DNA of 64,000 bases from Actinoplanes aureus (GTDB lineage Bacteria; Actinomycetota; Actinomycetes; Mycobacteriales; Micromonosporaceae). The notes below the pieces were generated by a model that saw only the letters and a program-made list of their open reading frames with translations, had not been told where the DNA came from and made no database searches. Below, piece by piece: positions 26,424 through 34,569 of the stretch. The translations under genes and the position numbers were made by a program. The stretch lies in the NCBI RefSeq assembly GCF_015704865.1, contig NZ_JADQTO010000003.1, positions 434,001 to 498,000 of the forward strand, written 5' to 3'. Each line of letters begins with the position of its first letter. Position 1 is the first letter of the stretch.

Positions 26424-26499
26424 GGGGATTCACTTCCTTCGTGGACGCGGGGGAGTCCGGGGGACGGTCGCGGCGAGCTTTCCGCCCCGCTTCGCAGAG

Positions 26500-26513
26500 T
26501 GTTATCGCTCACA
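26500..26513 (-). promoter_or_regulatory. LacI-type operator upstream of the GH43 gene
   Basis: Read on the reverse strand this is TGTGAGCGATAACA, close to the lac-operator half TGTGAGCGGATAACA and to actinomycete LacI/GalR sugar-repressor sites. It sits 77 bp upstream of the GH43 start. A very similar site lies upstream of the epimerase at 61433-61444. Confidence 0.68.
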
Positions 26514-26559
26514 TAGATGAGTGTCAAGCAGCTTGCGGCTGACCTCAGCAGCAGGCGTC

Positions 26560-27348
26560 CTACGTGTTCCCGTTAACAAAGGCGCGGACCCGCTCGGACA
26601 GGGCAGGCCACAGCGGTGCGGCGGCGCCGATGGTCAGCTCGGTGGAGAAGTCCGGGCCGTGCCCGCCGAGGACCACACCGGCCTCGCGGGCGATCAGAGC
26701 CCCCGCGGCGATGTCCCACAGGTTCGTGTCGAGCGCCAGCCCACCGTCCAGTCGTCCGGCGGCCTGGTACACCAGGTTCAGCGCCGCCGGGAGCCGGCGG
26801 ATGTCGCCGACCAGCGGGAGCAGTTCCCGGATCACCCGGCCCGCGCGGGCCTTGGTCCGCGGGTTGGGCTGGAAGCTCACGCCCACGAGCGCCTCGTCCA
26901 GGGGCGGCCCGCTCGACGCCGAGATCGGCTCGCCGTTCAGGAACGCTCCGCCACCGTCGACGGCGCTGAAGATCTCGTTCGCGGCGGGATCGTGCACGAC
27001 CGCCATCCGCGCCCGGTCCTCGTGATACAGCGCGACGCACACCGACCACGGGCCGGTGCGGCTGATGTAGTTGCGGGTGCCGTCCAGCGGATCGATGACC
27101 CAGACCCAGCCGCTCGTACCGGCTCGGCCGTGCCCCTCCTCGGCCTGCACCGCGTCGTCGGGCCAGGCCGAGTGGATCGCGTCCACGATGAGACGTTCGC
27201 TGGCGATGTCGACATCGGAGACGACGTCGTTGGCGTGCGCCTTGGGCGCACCCATCTTCAGGGTGTCGCGTCGCTCCAGTTGCAGCCGGCCGGCGCGGAC
27301 GGCCAGTGCGGTGGCAAGGTCGCATGCCGCGAGGAGATCTCGATCCAT
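26560..27348 (-). CDS. Inositol monophosphatase family protein
   Basis: The 262-residue enzyme shows every metal-site motif of the family: SDVDIASE, EEGHGR, the double-Asp WVIDPLDGTRNYI and LALDTNLWDIAAGAL. It should hydrolyse a sugar or inositol phosphate, or a histidinol-phosphate-like monoester, using magnesium. It is divergent from a TetR regulator, and a 29-bp dyad between them suggests control by that regulator. The physiological substrate is not evident. Confidence 0.92.
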   Translation of the reverse strand: MDRDLLAACDLATALAVRAGRLQLERRDTLKMGAPKAHANDVVSDVDIASERLIVDAIHSAWPDDAVQAEEGHGRAGTSGWVWVIDPLDGTRNYISRTGPWSVCVALYHEDRARMAVVHDPAANEIFSAVDGGGAFLNGEPISASSGPPLDEALVGVSFQPNPRTKARAGRVIRELLPLVGDIRRLPAALNLVYQAAGRLDGGLALDTNLWDIAAGALIAREAGVVLGGHGPDFSTELTIGAAAPLWPALSERVRAFVNGNT

Positions 27349-27370
27349 TGCCGCGAGACTATCGGACGCG

Positions 27371-27399
27371 ATTTCGACATACGATGTGTATGTCGAAAT
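27371..27399. promoter_or_regulatory. TetR-type operator, perfect 12-bp inverted repeat
   Basis: ATTTCGACATAC (27371-27382) and GTATGTCGAAAT (27388-27399) are perfect complements around a 5-bp centre, between the divergent phosphatase and TetR genes. Confidence 0.82.
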
Positions 27400-27432
27400 T
27401 GACGGTGCCGGGAAGCGTGGGAGGACGGCCGC

Positions 27433-28059
27433 ATGGCGACCCGCAGGTACGACCAGGTGCTCCGCGCGGAGGCCGCCCGGGAGACCAGGCGGCGGATCCT
27501 CGAGGCGGTCGGGCGGCGCCTGCGGGAGGTGCCGACCGAGCAGCCGAGCCTGGAGCAGGTGGCGCGGCTGGCGAACGTGTCGCGGTCGACCATCTACGCG
27601 GACTTCGGCTCGCGTGCCGGTCTGTTCGACGCGTTCGTGGTCGACCTCTGGGAGCGAACCGGGCTCAGCGACCTCAGCCGGGCCGTCGCGTCCGACGACG
27701 CACGGGAGCACCTGCGGGAGGGCATCGCCGCGGCCAGCCGGATGAAGGGGCGGGACCTCGCGATCTACCGGGTGTTGCACGCCATGGACCGCCTCGACCC
27801 CGAGTCGGCGGGCGGCGCGGTGCGGCACATGGAAACCGACCGGCGGGCGGGCGTGGAGAGCCTCGCCGCGCACCTGGAACGGGACGGCGCGCTGCGCGAG
27901 GGTCTCAGCGTCGAGCAGGCCGCCGACGCGCTGTGGGTGCTGACCAGCTTCGAGAGCCTCGACCTGCTGGTCACCGGCCGCGGTCTTACGGTCGACGAGG
28001 CGATCGAGACCCTGGTGACGATGGCCGAGCGAGCGGTATGCCGCCTCAGGCGGCGTTGA
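27433..28059 (+). CDS. TetR family transcriptional regulator
   Basis: The 208-residue regulator has its helix-turn-helix at about residues 35-60 (PSLEQVARLANVSRSTIYAD, then FGSRAGLFDAF) and an all-helical C-terminal ligand domain. A GGAGG site precedes the ATG. The perfect dyad directly upstream (27371-27399) is the probable operator and would control both this gene and the divergent inositol-phosphatase-like gene. The inducer is unknown. Its last 14 bp overlap the convergent cupin gene. Confidence 0.92.
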   Translation: MATRRYDQVLRAEAARETRRRILEAVGRRLREVPTEQPSLEQVARLANVSRSTIYADFGSRAGLFDAFVVDLWERTGLSDLSRAVASDDAREHLREGIAAASRMKGRDLAIYRVLHAMDRLDPESAGGAVRHMETDRRAGVESLAAHLERDGALREGLSVEQAADALWVLTSFESLDLLVTGRGLTVDEAIETLVTMAERAVCRLRRR

Positions 28060-28531
28060 GCCCGAAGCGGCGTACGACGTCGGCCAGCCACGGGGTGTCG
28101 ACGAACTCGAGCCCGTGCTCGGCAGCGAGGGCCGCACCGCGCTCGGGGTCGGCCTCGCCGGACTCCAGCAGGTCGGCGACGGCACGGAAGAACAGCTCGA
28201 ACCCGGCCGGGCTGATCACCTCGATCATGCGGGCCGGCTGGGAGCCGGCGTTCCACATGGCGTGCGCCTCGCCGCGTGGCTTGGTTATGTAGCCGCCCGC
28301 TCCGAGGACCGCCTCCTGGTCTCCGGAGCGGAAGCCGATCAGGCCGCGGGTCACGATCGAGTACTCGTCCTCGCGCGTGTGGACGTGCGGCGGCACCAGG
28401 GCACCCGGCGGGAACTCGTGCTCGACGATCGCCAGGGCGCCGCCGGTGTCGGCGCCCCAGAGCTTGAAGTCCACGGTGATGGCGCCGAGGTTGCCGCTGC
28501 GACCCTCACCGGGGTGGACGACCCGGATCAT
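28046..28531 (-). CDS. Cupin domain protein
   Basis: The 161-residue single-domain cupin is chosen to start at MIRVVHPGEG. Cupin motif 1 is visible as PPHVHTREDEYSIVTRG (metal ligands H-H-E) and motif 2 as KPRGEAHAMWN (final His). Small cupins of this kind are oxygenases, isomerases or sensors; no specific function can be assigned. It has no obvious operon partner and overlaps the TetR gene tail. Confidence 0.85.
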   Translation of the reverse strand: MIRVVHPGEGRSGNLGAITVDFKLWGADTGGALAIVEHEFPPGALVPPHVHTREDEYSIVTRGLIGFRSGDQEAVLGAGGYITKPRGEAHAMWNAGSQPARMIEVISPAGFELFFRAVADLLESGEADPERGAALAAEHGLEFVDTPWLADVVRRFGLNAA

Positions 28532-28610
28532 CGCCGGCCTCCGTACGTCGTTCGCTTCATGGAGACTCAGTCTTGATTTCGGCGGACAGGCTGTCAAGCG
28601 AATACAGCGA

Positions 28611-28642
28611 CGGCTGGCACCGTCCCGGGACGGTGCCAGCCG
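28611..28642. terminator. Perfect 32-bp palindrome, terminator of the DUF3455 gene
   Basis: The two 16-bp arms are exact complements with no spacer. The element begins 10 bp past the DUF3455 stop on the reverse strand. Confidence 0.78.
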
Positions 28643-28651
28643 AGATGCTGA

Positions 28652-29233
28652 TCAGGCGGTGGGAGCGTCCCAGAAGACGTAGAGCGACCCGTACGGCACG
28701 CTGGCCGTCTGCCCGGCGGTGCAGGCACCGGTCGGCGCCACCCCACCGGAGGTGCGCAGCCGGTTGATGTAGTCGGCCCGGCTGAGGACGCCTTCCCCGG
28801 AGCGGGAGGCCACCTTGAGCAGCAGCTCCGGGATGGTGCCGGCGCGCGGTGACGACTCGACGCGGGTCGCGGTGACCAGGGAGCCGTCCCGGACCGACTG
28901 CCAGCTGGGGCCGGCGAAGTGATGCACGCGGCCGCCGGTGCCGATCAGCTGGGCTTCGGGAACCGATGCGCCGGTGTAGGCGCCGGTGGTCGCGCCGGCC
29001 GGCACGACGCAGGTGTAGGTCTGCGTGCCGCTGGTGACCAGGTAGGCGCCGACCAGCCGGGAGCCGGCCGGCGGTTGGATGATTTCCGGGATGAGCGGTG
29101 CGGTGGCCGCGTGGCTGTCGGCGGCGCCGGCGACGGCCGAGGTCTCGAAGGTGACGGTGACGGCCGCGGTGGCGACCGCCGCCATGCCCACCGCGGCGAC
29201 CGCGCGGATCCGGGACCGAGTCGTGCTGAGCAT
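28652..29233 (-). CDS. Secreted DUF3455 protein
   Basis: The ATG follows a G-rich ribosome site; 193 residues. A signal peptide (about 1-38) precedes a DUF3455-like beta-rich domain: PPAGSRLVGAYLVTSGTQTY near the start, VHHFAGPSWQSVRDGSLVTA in the middle and YVFWDAP at the end. Two cysteines (TCVVPAG and GACTAG) could form a disulfide. The family is widespread in bacteria and fungi, and its function is unknown. The transcript is closed by the palindrome at 28611-28642. Confidence 0.84.
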   Translation of the reverse strand: MLSTTRSRIRAVAAVGMAAVATAAVTVTFETSAVAGAADSHAATAPLIPEIIQPPAGSRLVGAYLVTSGTQTYTCVVPAGATTGAYTGASVPEAQLIGTGGRVHHFAGPSWQSVRDGSLVTATRVESSPRAGTIPELLLKVASRSGEGVLSRADYINRLRTSGGVAPTGACTAGQTASVPYGSLYVFWDAPTA

Positions 29234-29359
29234 GTTCCCCCCTGCGTAGGAAGGTGGGCGGAGCTGCCCACCGTCCTGACACACGGAAGTCATCCGCTGA
29301 CGGATCTACATCGCTCGATTATTGGCCGATCGGTCCGGCGCCCTCTCGTCCGAACGGAC

Positions 29360-30796
29360 TCACTCGTTGTCGCGTTTCGGCTCCTCGGTTCCGCTGGTGA
29401 GCGCGGCGTCGGCGGAGCGGGGGATCAGCATCGCGAGCCCCACCATCACGGCCGCCACGATGGTGACCCCGATGAAGATCCGATGTATGGCCGTGGTCAT
29501 CGTGGCCGGGGTTGCCGGCCCACCGCCGACCGTCGCGTTGACGAGCGCCCCGAACACCGCGACGCCGAGGGCGCTGCCCAGGGAGCGCAGGAAGATGTAG
29601 TTCGCGGTGACCACGCCCCGATCCGCCCAGCCGACACTGGACTGCGCGGCGATTATGGTCGGCACCGAGGTCAGGCCCATGCCGAGTCCGGCGAGCAGGC
29701 AGTAGGCCGCGACCTCGAGCACGCTGGAGTCCCGGCCCAGCCGGAGCGTCATCAACGCCGAGCCGAGCAGCAACAGCACGCTGCCGATCAGCGCGCACGC
29801 GCGGAACCCCCATCGCAGATACACCTTGCCGGCCTGGCTGGCCGCGAGCGGCCAGCCGATGGTCAGCGCACCCAGCGCGAAGCCCGCCACCAGCGGTCCG
29901 GTGCCGAGTCCCTCCTGAACGTAGGCCGGTACGTACGAGCTGAGGACGAGCAGGATGGCGCCCACGCCGATCGCGAGCTGGCCGCTGACCAGCAGCAGCC
30001 GGCGCCGGAGAACCCACAGCGGCAGCACCGGATCCGCGACCGCGCGCTCGGCGACGCCGAACGCCACCAGCAGGACGGCGCCGGAGGCGAGCACCACGAC
30101 GCTCGCCGGCGAGTCCCAGGCCCAGGCCTGGCCGCCCTCCAGCACGCCGAGCATCAGCAGCGTCAGCCCGGCGGTGAGCAGTGCGGCGCCGCGGTAGTCG
30201 ACAGCCGGCCGGCCCCGCCGCACCCGCTCGTGGAACCGGCTACCGATCATCGCCCCGGCGGCCAGGCAGAGCGGGATGTTGACGAAGAAGATCCAGCGCC
30301 AGGAGACGTACTCACTGAAGACGCCGCCCAGGGTGGGTCCGACGACCGAGGCGAGGCCCCAGACGCTCGCCACGTAGCCCTGCACCCTGGCCCGTTCCCG
30401 CACCGAGTAGAGGTCGCCGATGATGGTCACCGTGGACGGCATGATCGCGCCGGCTCCGAGCCCCTGCACCGCCCGGAACGCGATGAGCAGCCCCATGCTC
30501 CACGCCGCACCGCACATGATCGAGCCGAGCAGGAACAGCCCGATGCCCCAGAGGATCACCGGCTTGCGCCCGAAGAGGTCGCTGAGCTTGCCGTAGATCG
30601 GCACCGAGACAGCCTGGGCGAGCAGGTAGACGGAGAAGACCCAGGGCAGCTCGGCGAAGCCGCCGAGGTCGCGCACCACCGACGGTACGGCCGTGGCGAT
30701 GATGGTGGCGTCGATGGCGACCAGCCCGGTCGACAGCATCACCGCCGCGAGCACGGGCCCGCGCTCGGACCGCAGTCCGATCTTCGTGTCAGCCAT
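29360..30796 (-). CDS. MFS exporter, DHA2 (EmrB/QacA) type
   Basis: From the ATG at 30796 (MADTKIGL) the product is 478 residues; an in-frame GTG at 30805 is an alternative. Around fourteen hydrophobic segments are present. Family motifs include the motif A loop GKLSDLFGRKPVILWG and the motif C region VASVWGLASVVGPTLGGVFS of drug:H+ antiporters. Homologues export drugs, dyes or peptides. No regulator lies immediately adjacent. Confidence 0.92.
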   Translation of the reverse strand: MADTKIGLRSERGPVLAAVMLSTGLVAIDATIIATAVPSVVRDLGGFAELPWVFSVYLLAQAVSVPIYGKLSDLFGRKPVILWGIGLFLLGSIMCGAAWSMGLLIAFRAVQGLGAGAIMPSTVTIIGDLYSVRERARVQGYVASVWGLASVVGPTLGGVFSEYVSWRWIFFVNIPLCLAAGAMIGSRFHERVRRGRPAVDYRGAALLTAGLTLLMLGVLEGGQAWAWDSPASVVVLASGAVLLVAFGVAERAVADPVLPLWVLRRRLLLVSGQLAIGVGAILLVLSSYVPAYVQEGLGTGPLVAGFALGALTIGWPLAASQAGKVYLRWGFRACALIGSVLLLLGSALMTLRLGRDSSVLEVAAYCLLAGLGMGLTSVPTIIAAQSSVGWADRGVVTANYIFLRSLGSALGVAVFGALVNATVGGGPATPATMTTAIHRIFIGVTIVAAVMVGLAMLIPRSADAALTSGTEEPKRDNE

Positions 30797-30886
30797 TGGG
30801 TTCACGGTACCCAGCGCATTGGCCGGCGGAACTGGCCGAGCACCGCGTCTCAGATAGATTGTCGTAAATCAATGAGGGAGGACAAC

Positions 30887-31636
30887 GTGGTCCAGCACCA
30901 TCGGCAGCCCGCTCGTACGTGGCTGCGCCAGGCACTCGTCGTCACCGCCGCAGCCGCCCTGCTCTCCGTCGCCGCGCCGAGCCCGGCCCGCGCTGAGGGT
31001 GAACCGGCGCCCACCACCGGCCCCTGCCAGTACACCCCGACACCGGACGAGCCCGCCGCCCGTCCGGTGTCGTTGCCGCGCGACCCACGGCATACGCCCG
31101 ACCGGGGCACGGTCACGGCTGTGCTGCGTACCAACCTCGGGCCGATCCCGCTGGTGCTGGACCGGGCCGCCGCGCCCTGCACGGTGCAGAGCTTCCTTCA
31201 TCTGGCCCGGCACCGGTTCTACGATCGGACGATCTGCCACCGCCTCACCGCGTACCCGACGCTGAAGGTCCTGCAGTGCGGCGACCCGAGCGGCACCGGC
31301 TCGGGCGGTCCGGGCTACCGCTACCGCGACGAGTTGCCCACCGACCTGCCGCCGGCCCCCACCGATCCGACCGGTGTCCGCCGGCTCTATGCCCGTGGTG
31401 TGCTCGCGATGGCCAACGCCGGTCCGGACACCAACGGCAGCCAGTTCTTCCTGGTGTACGGCGATTCCGCGCTGCGCCCGAACTACTCGATCTTCGGTCA
31501 CGTGACCTCGCGGGGGCTGGCGACGCTGGACCGGGTCGCGGCCGGCGGCATCACGCCGACCGCTGAGGACCCCGCTCCGGTCGACGGGACGCCCGCCCTG
31601 CGTACCGAGATTCGTAAGGTCCGCACGCATCGCTGA
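30887..31636 (+). CDS. Secreted cyclophilin-type peptidyl-prolyl isomerase
   Basis: The GTG at 30887 has a GGGAGG site six bases upstream; an ATG at 30872 lies before that site. The 249-residue product has a signal peptide (about 1-37, ending APSPARA-EG) and a cyclophilin domain: FLHLARHRFYDRTICHRLTA, LAMANAGPDTNGSQFFLVYG, and FGHVTSRGLATLD. The catalytic Arg position (F-Y-D-R-T-I-C-H-R) is present. It should help secreted proteins fold by proline isomerisation. Its 3' end overlaps the convergent protease gene by 86 bp. Confidence 0.9.
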   Translation: MVQHHRQPARTWLRQALVVTAAAALLSVAAPSPARAEGEPAPTTGPCQYTPTPDEPAARPVSLPRDPRHTPDRGTVTAVLRTNLGPIPLVLDRAAAPCTVQSFLHLARHRFYDRTICHRLTAYPTLKVLQCGDPSGTGSGGPGYRYRDELPTDLPPAPTDPTGVRRLYARGVLAMANAGPDTNGSQFFLVYGDSALRPNYSIFGHVTSRGLATLDRVAAGGITPTAEDPAPVDGTPALRTEIRKVRTHR

Positions 31637-32519
31637 CCCACCGTCGCCGCGCTGCTGCGGAAGTGGCCCGTCGTCGGACGACGGCGGCGGCGACGGCCGC
31701 TGCCAGCAGGAGCGCGGCGGCGCCGGCCCAGGCCAGGACCACCGGACCGGCTGGTGCGGGCCGGTCGTTCATGGTGCTGGTGATCCAGTCCCCGAGATTG
31801 TCCGTTCGGGCGCTGAAGTCCGGGCCGGGATGGGGGCAGCCGGGGCCGCTGCTGACGACCGCGGCCAGGACGGCTGTCCCGTCGGGCAGTTCGCGGAAGT
31901 AGGGCCCGCCGGAGTCATGCGGGCACGGGCTGGTGTCCGGGCGCGGGGCCAGGCCGGAGGCTTCGACGAGCGTGTCTCCGACGGCGTCGACGGTGAACTG
32001 CCCGGTCTGCATCCGATCGGTCGGTACGATCGCGCCGCCGTCGACGGTCAGCCCGAATCCGGTCAGCCGCAGGACTTCTCCCACCCGTGGCGGGCTGGTG
32101 GCGACCGGGATCGGAGTGACGCCGGTGACCGGATCGGCCAGCTCGGCGAGGGCCACGTCGGTGTGTTCGGCCTGGTGCACGGTGACGACCTCGGATTCGT
32201 ACCCGTCCCGGCTGTGCAGGTCGGTGCGACCCACGGTGGCGATGGTCCGCCGCGCCACCACCCGGCTCACCCGCCGGCCGTTGCCGTCGCGGAAGCAGTG
32301 ACCGGCGGTGATCACCCAGCGGGGTGCGATGAGGGCGCCGGAGCAGGAGCTGTCCCGGGTGCCGCCGCCGTCGGCGGGCAGTCCGGTCATGGTGAGCAGG
32401 ACCGAGAAGTCGTAGGCGTCGGCGGGGGCGTTCTCCCCGTACGCGATCGCCGCGGCGGGCTTGGCCCCCAAGGGTGCGGCAACCACGACCAGCAGCAGAA
32501 CTATGAGATGATTCTTCAT
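31551..32519 (-). CDS. Trypsin-like serine protease, secreted and membrane-anchored
   Basis: The ATG at 32519 gives 322 residues; a GTG at 32531 is an alternative. After a signal peptide (about 1-26) comes an S1A fold with the triad His in WVITAGHC, Asp in HTDVALAELA and Ser in CPHDSGGPYF. Cysteines near the His and Ser suggest disulfides. A C-terminal hydrophobic helix (LAWAGAAALLLAAAVAAAVV) would anchor it to the membrane. The last 40 residues after that helix are Arg-rich, antisense to the cyclophilin gene, and may be a non-functional extension. Confidence 0.88.
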   Translation of the reverse strand: MKNHLIVLLLVVVAAPLGAKPAAAIAYGENAPADAYDFSVLLTMTGLPADGGGTRDSSCSGALIAPRWVITAGHCFRDGNGRRVSRVVARRTIATVGRTDLHSRDGYESEVVTVHQAEHTDVALAELADPVTGVTPIPVATSPPRVGEVLRLTGFGLTVDGGAIVPTDRMQTGQFTVDAVGDTLVEASGLAPRPDTSPCPHDSGGPYFRELPDGTAVLAAVVSSGPGCPHPGPDFSARTDNLGDWITSTMNDRPAPAGPVVLAWAGAAALLLAAAVAAAVVRRRATSAAARRRWVSDACGPYESRYAGRASRRPERGPQRSA

Positions 32520-32677
32520 ATTTCTGAGCACGAGTGACCGTCCATAACTGGGATGTTCAAGGGCCGACCATGTTTCCGGCCGCCCCGTCCGGCGAGCGTC
32601 ATCGGCGCCTTTATCAACCGCTTACCCGCGCTGTGAAAGCCTGTCGGACGGCGGTGATCGGAGCGGGAGGGCGAGGG

Positions 32678-33337
32678 ATGCGGGTGCTGGTGGCGGACGA
32701 CGAGCGGCTGCTGGCCGACACGGTGGCTCAGGGGCTGCGCCGCCTGTCGATGGCCGTCGACGTGGTCTACGACGGTGAGGCCGCCCTGGAGCGCCTCGGC
32801 GTCAACCGGTACGACGTCGCCGTCCTCGACCGGGACATGCCCGGCCGTACCGGTGACGAGGTGTGCCGGTGGGTCGTCGACTCCGGCGACACCACCAAGG
32901 TCCTGCTGCTGACCGCCGCGGCCGGGATCCGGGACCGGGTCGAGGGGCTCGGCCTCGGCGCCGACGACTATCTGACCAAGCCGTTCGCCTTCGCCGAACT
33001 GGCCGCGCGGGTGCAGGCGCTGGCCCGCCGTTCGGCGCCGGCGCTGCCGCCGGTGCTGGAGCAGGACGGGATCGTGCTGGACAGCACCCGGCACACCGCG
33101 TTCCGGGACGGGCGGTTGCTGTCGCTGTCGTCGAAGGAGTTCGCCGTGCTGCACGTGCTGATGCGAGCCGGCGGGCGGGTGGTCAGTTCCGAGGAGCTGC
33201 TGGAGAAAGCGTGGGACGAGCACGCCGACCCGTTCACCAACACCGTACGGATGACGGTCATGACCTTGCGCCGGAAGCTCGGTGAGCCGCCGGTGCTGCA
33301 CACCGTGCGCCGCGCGGGATACCGGCTCGGCGTATGA
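32678..33337 (+). CDS. Two-component response regulator, OmpR family
   Basis: The ATG follows GGGAGGGCGAGGG; 219 residues. The receiver has the acidic pair DD at 7-8, the phosphoacceptor Asp51 in VAVLDRDMPG and the conserved Lys in YLTKPFAF. The C-terminal winged helix (LDSTRHTAFRDGRLLSLSSK to TVRRAGYRLGV) binds DNA. It overlaps the kinase gene by 4 bp (33334-33337), so they are a cognate pair. Targets are unknown; the beta-propeller gene at 34570 is the nearest downstream candidate. Confidence 0.94.
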   Translation: MRVLVADDERLLADTVAQGLRRLSMAVDVVYDGEAALERLGVNRYDVAVLDRDMPGRTGDEVCRWVVDSGDTTKVLLLTAAAGIRDRVEGLGLGADDYLTKPFAFAELAARVQALARRSAPALPPVLEQDGIVLDSTRHTAFRDGRLLSLSSKEFAVLHVLMRAGGRVVSSEELLEKAWDEHADPFTNTVRMTVMTLRRKLGEPPVLHTVRRAGYRLGV

Positions 33338-34440
33338 GTACCGGTTCCCCCGCGCGGCGGATCCTGCTGCTCTGCGCGCTCGTGCTGGTCGGCGCCCAGT
33401 TCGCGATGCCGGCCACCGAGCTGGTGCTGATGCTGTGGCGCGAATTCGGCCCGTCCTGGTGCCGGCTGCCGATCGGCCGCGCCCCGGACGCCGGCGCCTC
33501 GTTCGTGTGCGTGCAGCTCTACCGGCGCCCCAGCATCCCCACCGCCTTCACCCTGGCGCTCGTCCTGGCGGCCATGCTCGCCGCCGGCTACCCGGCGGTA
33601 CGGTGGTGCCTGCGCCCGCTGCGTGACGTGGTCGGCGTGATCGCCAACGTGGGTCCGCAGAACCTGGGCTTCCGGCTGCGCCCGGGTTCCGGCAGCGACG
33701 AGCTGGCGGTGCTCGGCCGCGCCGTCGACGAGATGATGGACCGGATCGCCGTCGGTTACGAGGCCCAGCGCCGGTTCGCCGCGGACGCCTCCCACGAACT
33801 GCGCACCCCGCTCGCGGTCCAGCGCACCCTGATCGAGGTCGGTATGGCCGGGGAGCTCACCACCGACCAGCTCGGCCTGCTCACCACCCAGCTGCTGGCC
33901 ACCAACGAGCGCAACGAGCGCCTGATCGAGGGCCTGCTGGTTCTCAGCGAGAGCGACCGCGGCCTGGTGGCGCGGACGCCGCTGCGGCTCGACCGGATCA
34001 CCGCCGACGTCCTCGCCGCGCACCGGGCGCGGGCCGCGGACGCCGGTGTGACGATCACCAGTGACCTCAAGCCGCGGGTCGTTCTCGGCGAGCAGATCCT
34101 GCTGGAACGGCTGATCACCAACCTGGTGCAGAACGCGGTCAAGTACAACCGGCCGGACGGCACGATCGACGTCCGGGTCGGCGACAAGCCCGCGCTCGTC
34201 GTGGTGAACACCGGGGAGGACGTTCCGCCCGAGGAGGTGGCCGCCCTGTTCGAACCGTTCCGGCGCCGGGCGGCCGCACGTATCGACCACAGCGGCGGGG
34301 CGGGGCTCGGGCTGGCGATCGCCCGGTCCATCACCCAGGCGCACGGTGGCCTGATCACGGCGTCCTCCACCGGGCGTGACGGCCTGACCGTCCAGGTGTC
34401 GTTCCCGCCGGTGGCGGGTGACGCGAAAGCCGCGATCTGA
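33334..34440 (+). CDS. Two-component sensor histidine kinase
   Basis: The 368-residue membrane kinase has two helices (about 9-33 and 68-90) enclosing a short extracytoplasmic loop with two cysteines (SWCRLP and SFVCVQ). A HAMP-like linker follows, then HisKA with His154 in ADASHELRTPLAVQ and a HATPase domain (N-box LITNLVQNAVKYN, G2 GGAGLGLAIARSITQAHGG). It phosphorylates the regulator encoded just upstream. The small sensor loop suggests detection of an envelope or redox cue. Confidence 0.93.
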   Translation: MSTGSPARRILLLCALVLVGAQFAMPATELVLMLWREFGPSWCRLPIGRAPDAGASFVCVQLYRRPSIPTAFTLALVLAAMLAAGYPAVRWCLRPLRDVVGVIANVGPQNLGFRLRPGSGSDELAVLGRAVDEMMDRIAVGYEAQRRFAADASHELRTPLAVQRTLIEVGMAGELTTDQLGLLTTQLLATNERNERLIEGLLVLSESDRGLVARTPLRLDRITADVLAAHRARAADAGVTITSDLKPRVVLGEQILLERLITNLVQNAVKYNRPDGTIDVRVGDKPALVVVNTGEDVPPEEVAALFEPFRRRAAARIDHSGGAGLGLAIARSITQAHGGLITASSTGRDGLTVQVSFPPVAGDAKAAI

Positions 34441-34569
34441 GGTCGTGGGCTGCCCGATCTCTCGGTTTCAGATGGCCGGGTAATACGACATCTATCAATG
34501 TGAGCCGTCCTCTTGTTTCATGAGCGTTACTGCCCAGTAGCGGGAGAGCGGATTGATGGGAGTCACGTC

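Noticed and set aside
28919-30871. Long open stretch upstream of the cyclophilin on the forward strand
   Set aside because: It is antisense to the DHA2 exporter and DUF3455 genes; composition is repetitive and no start or domain was seen. The cyclophilin begins at 30887.
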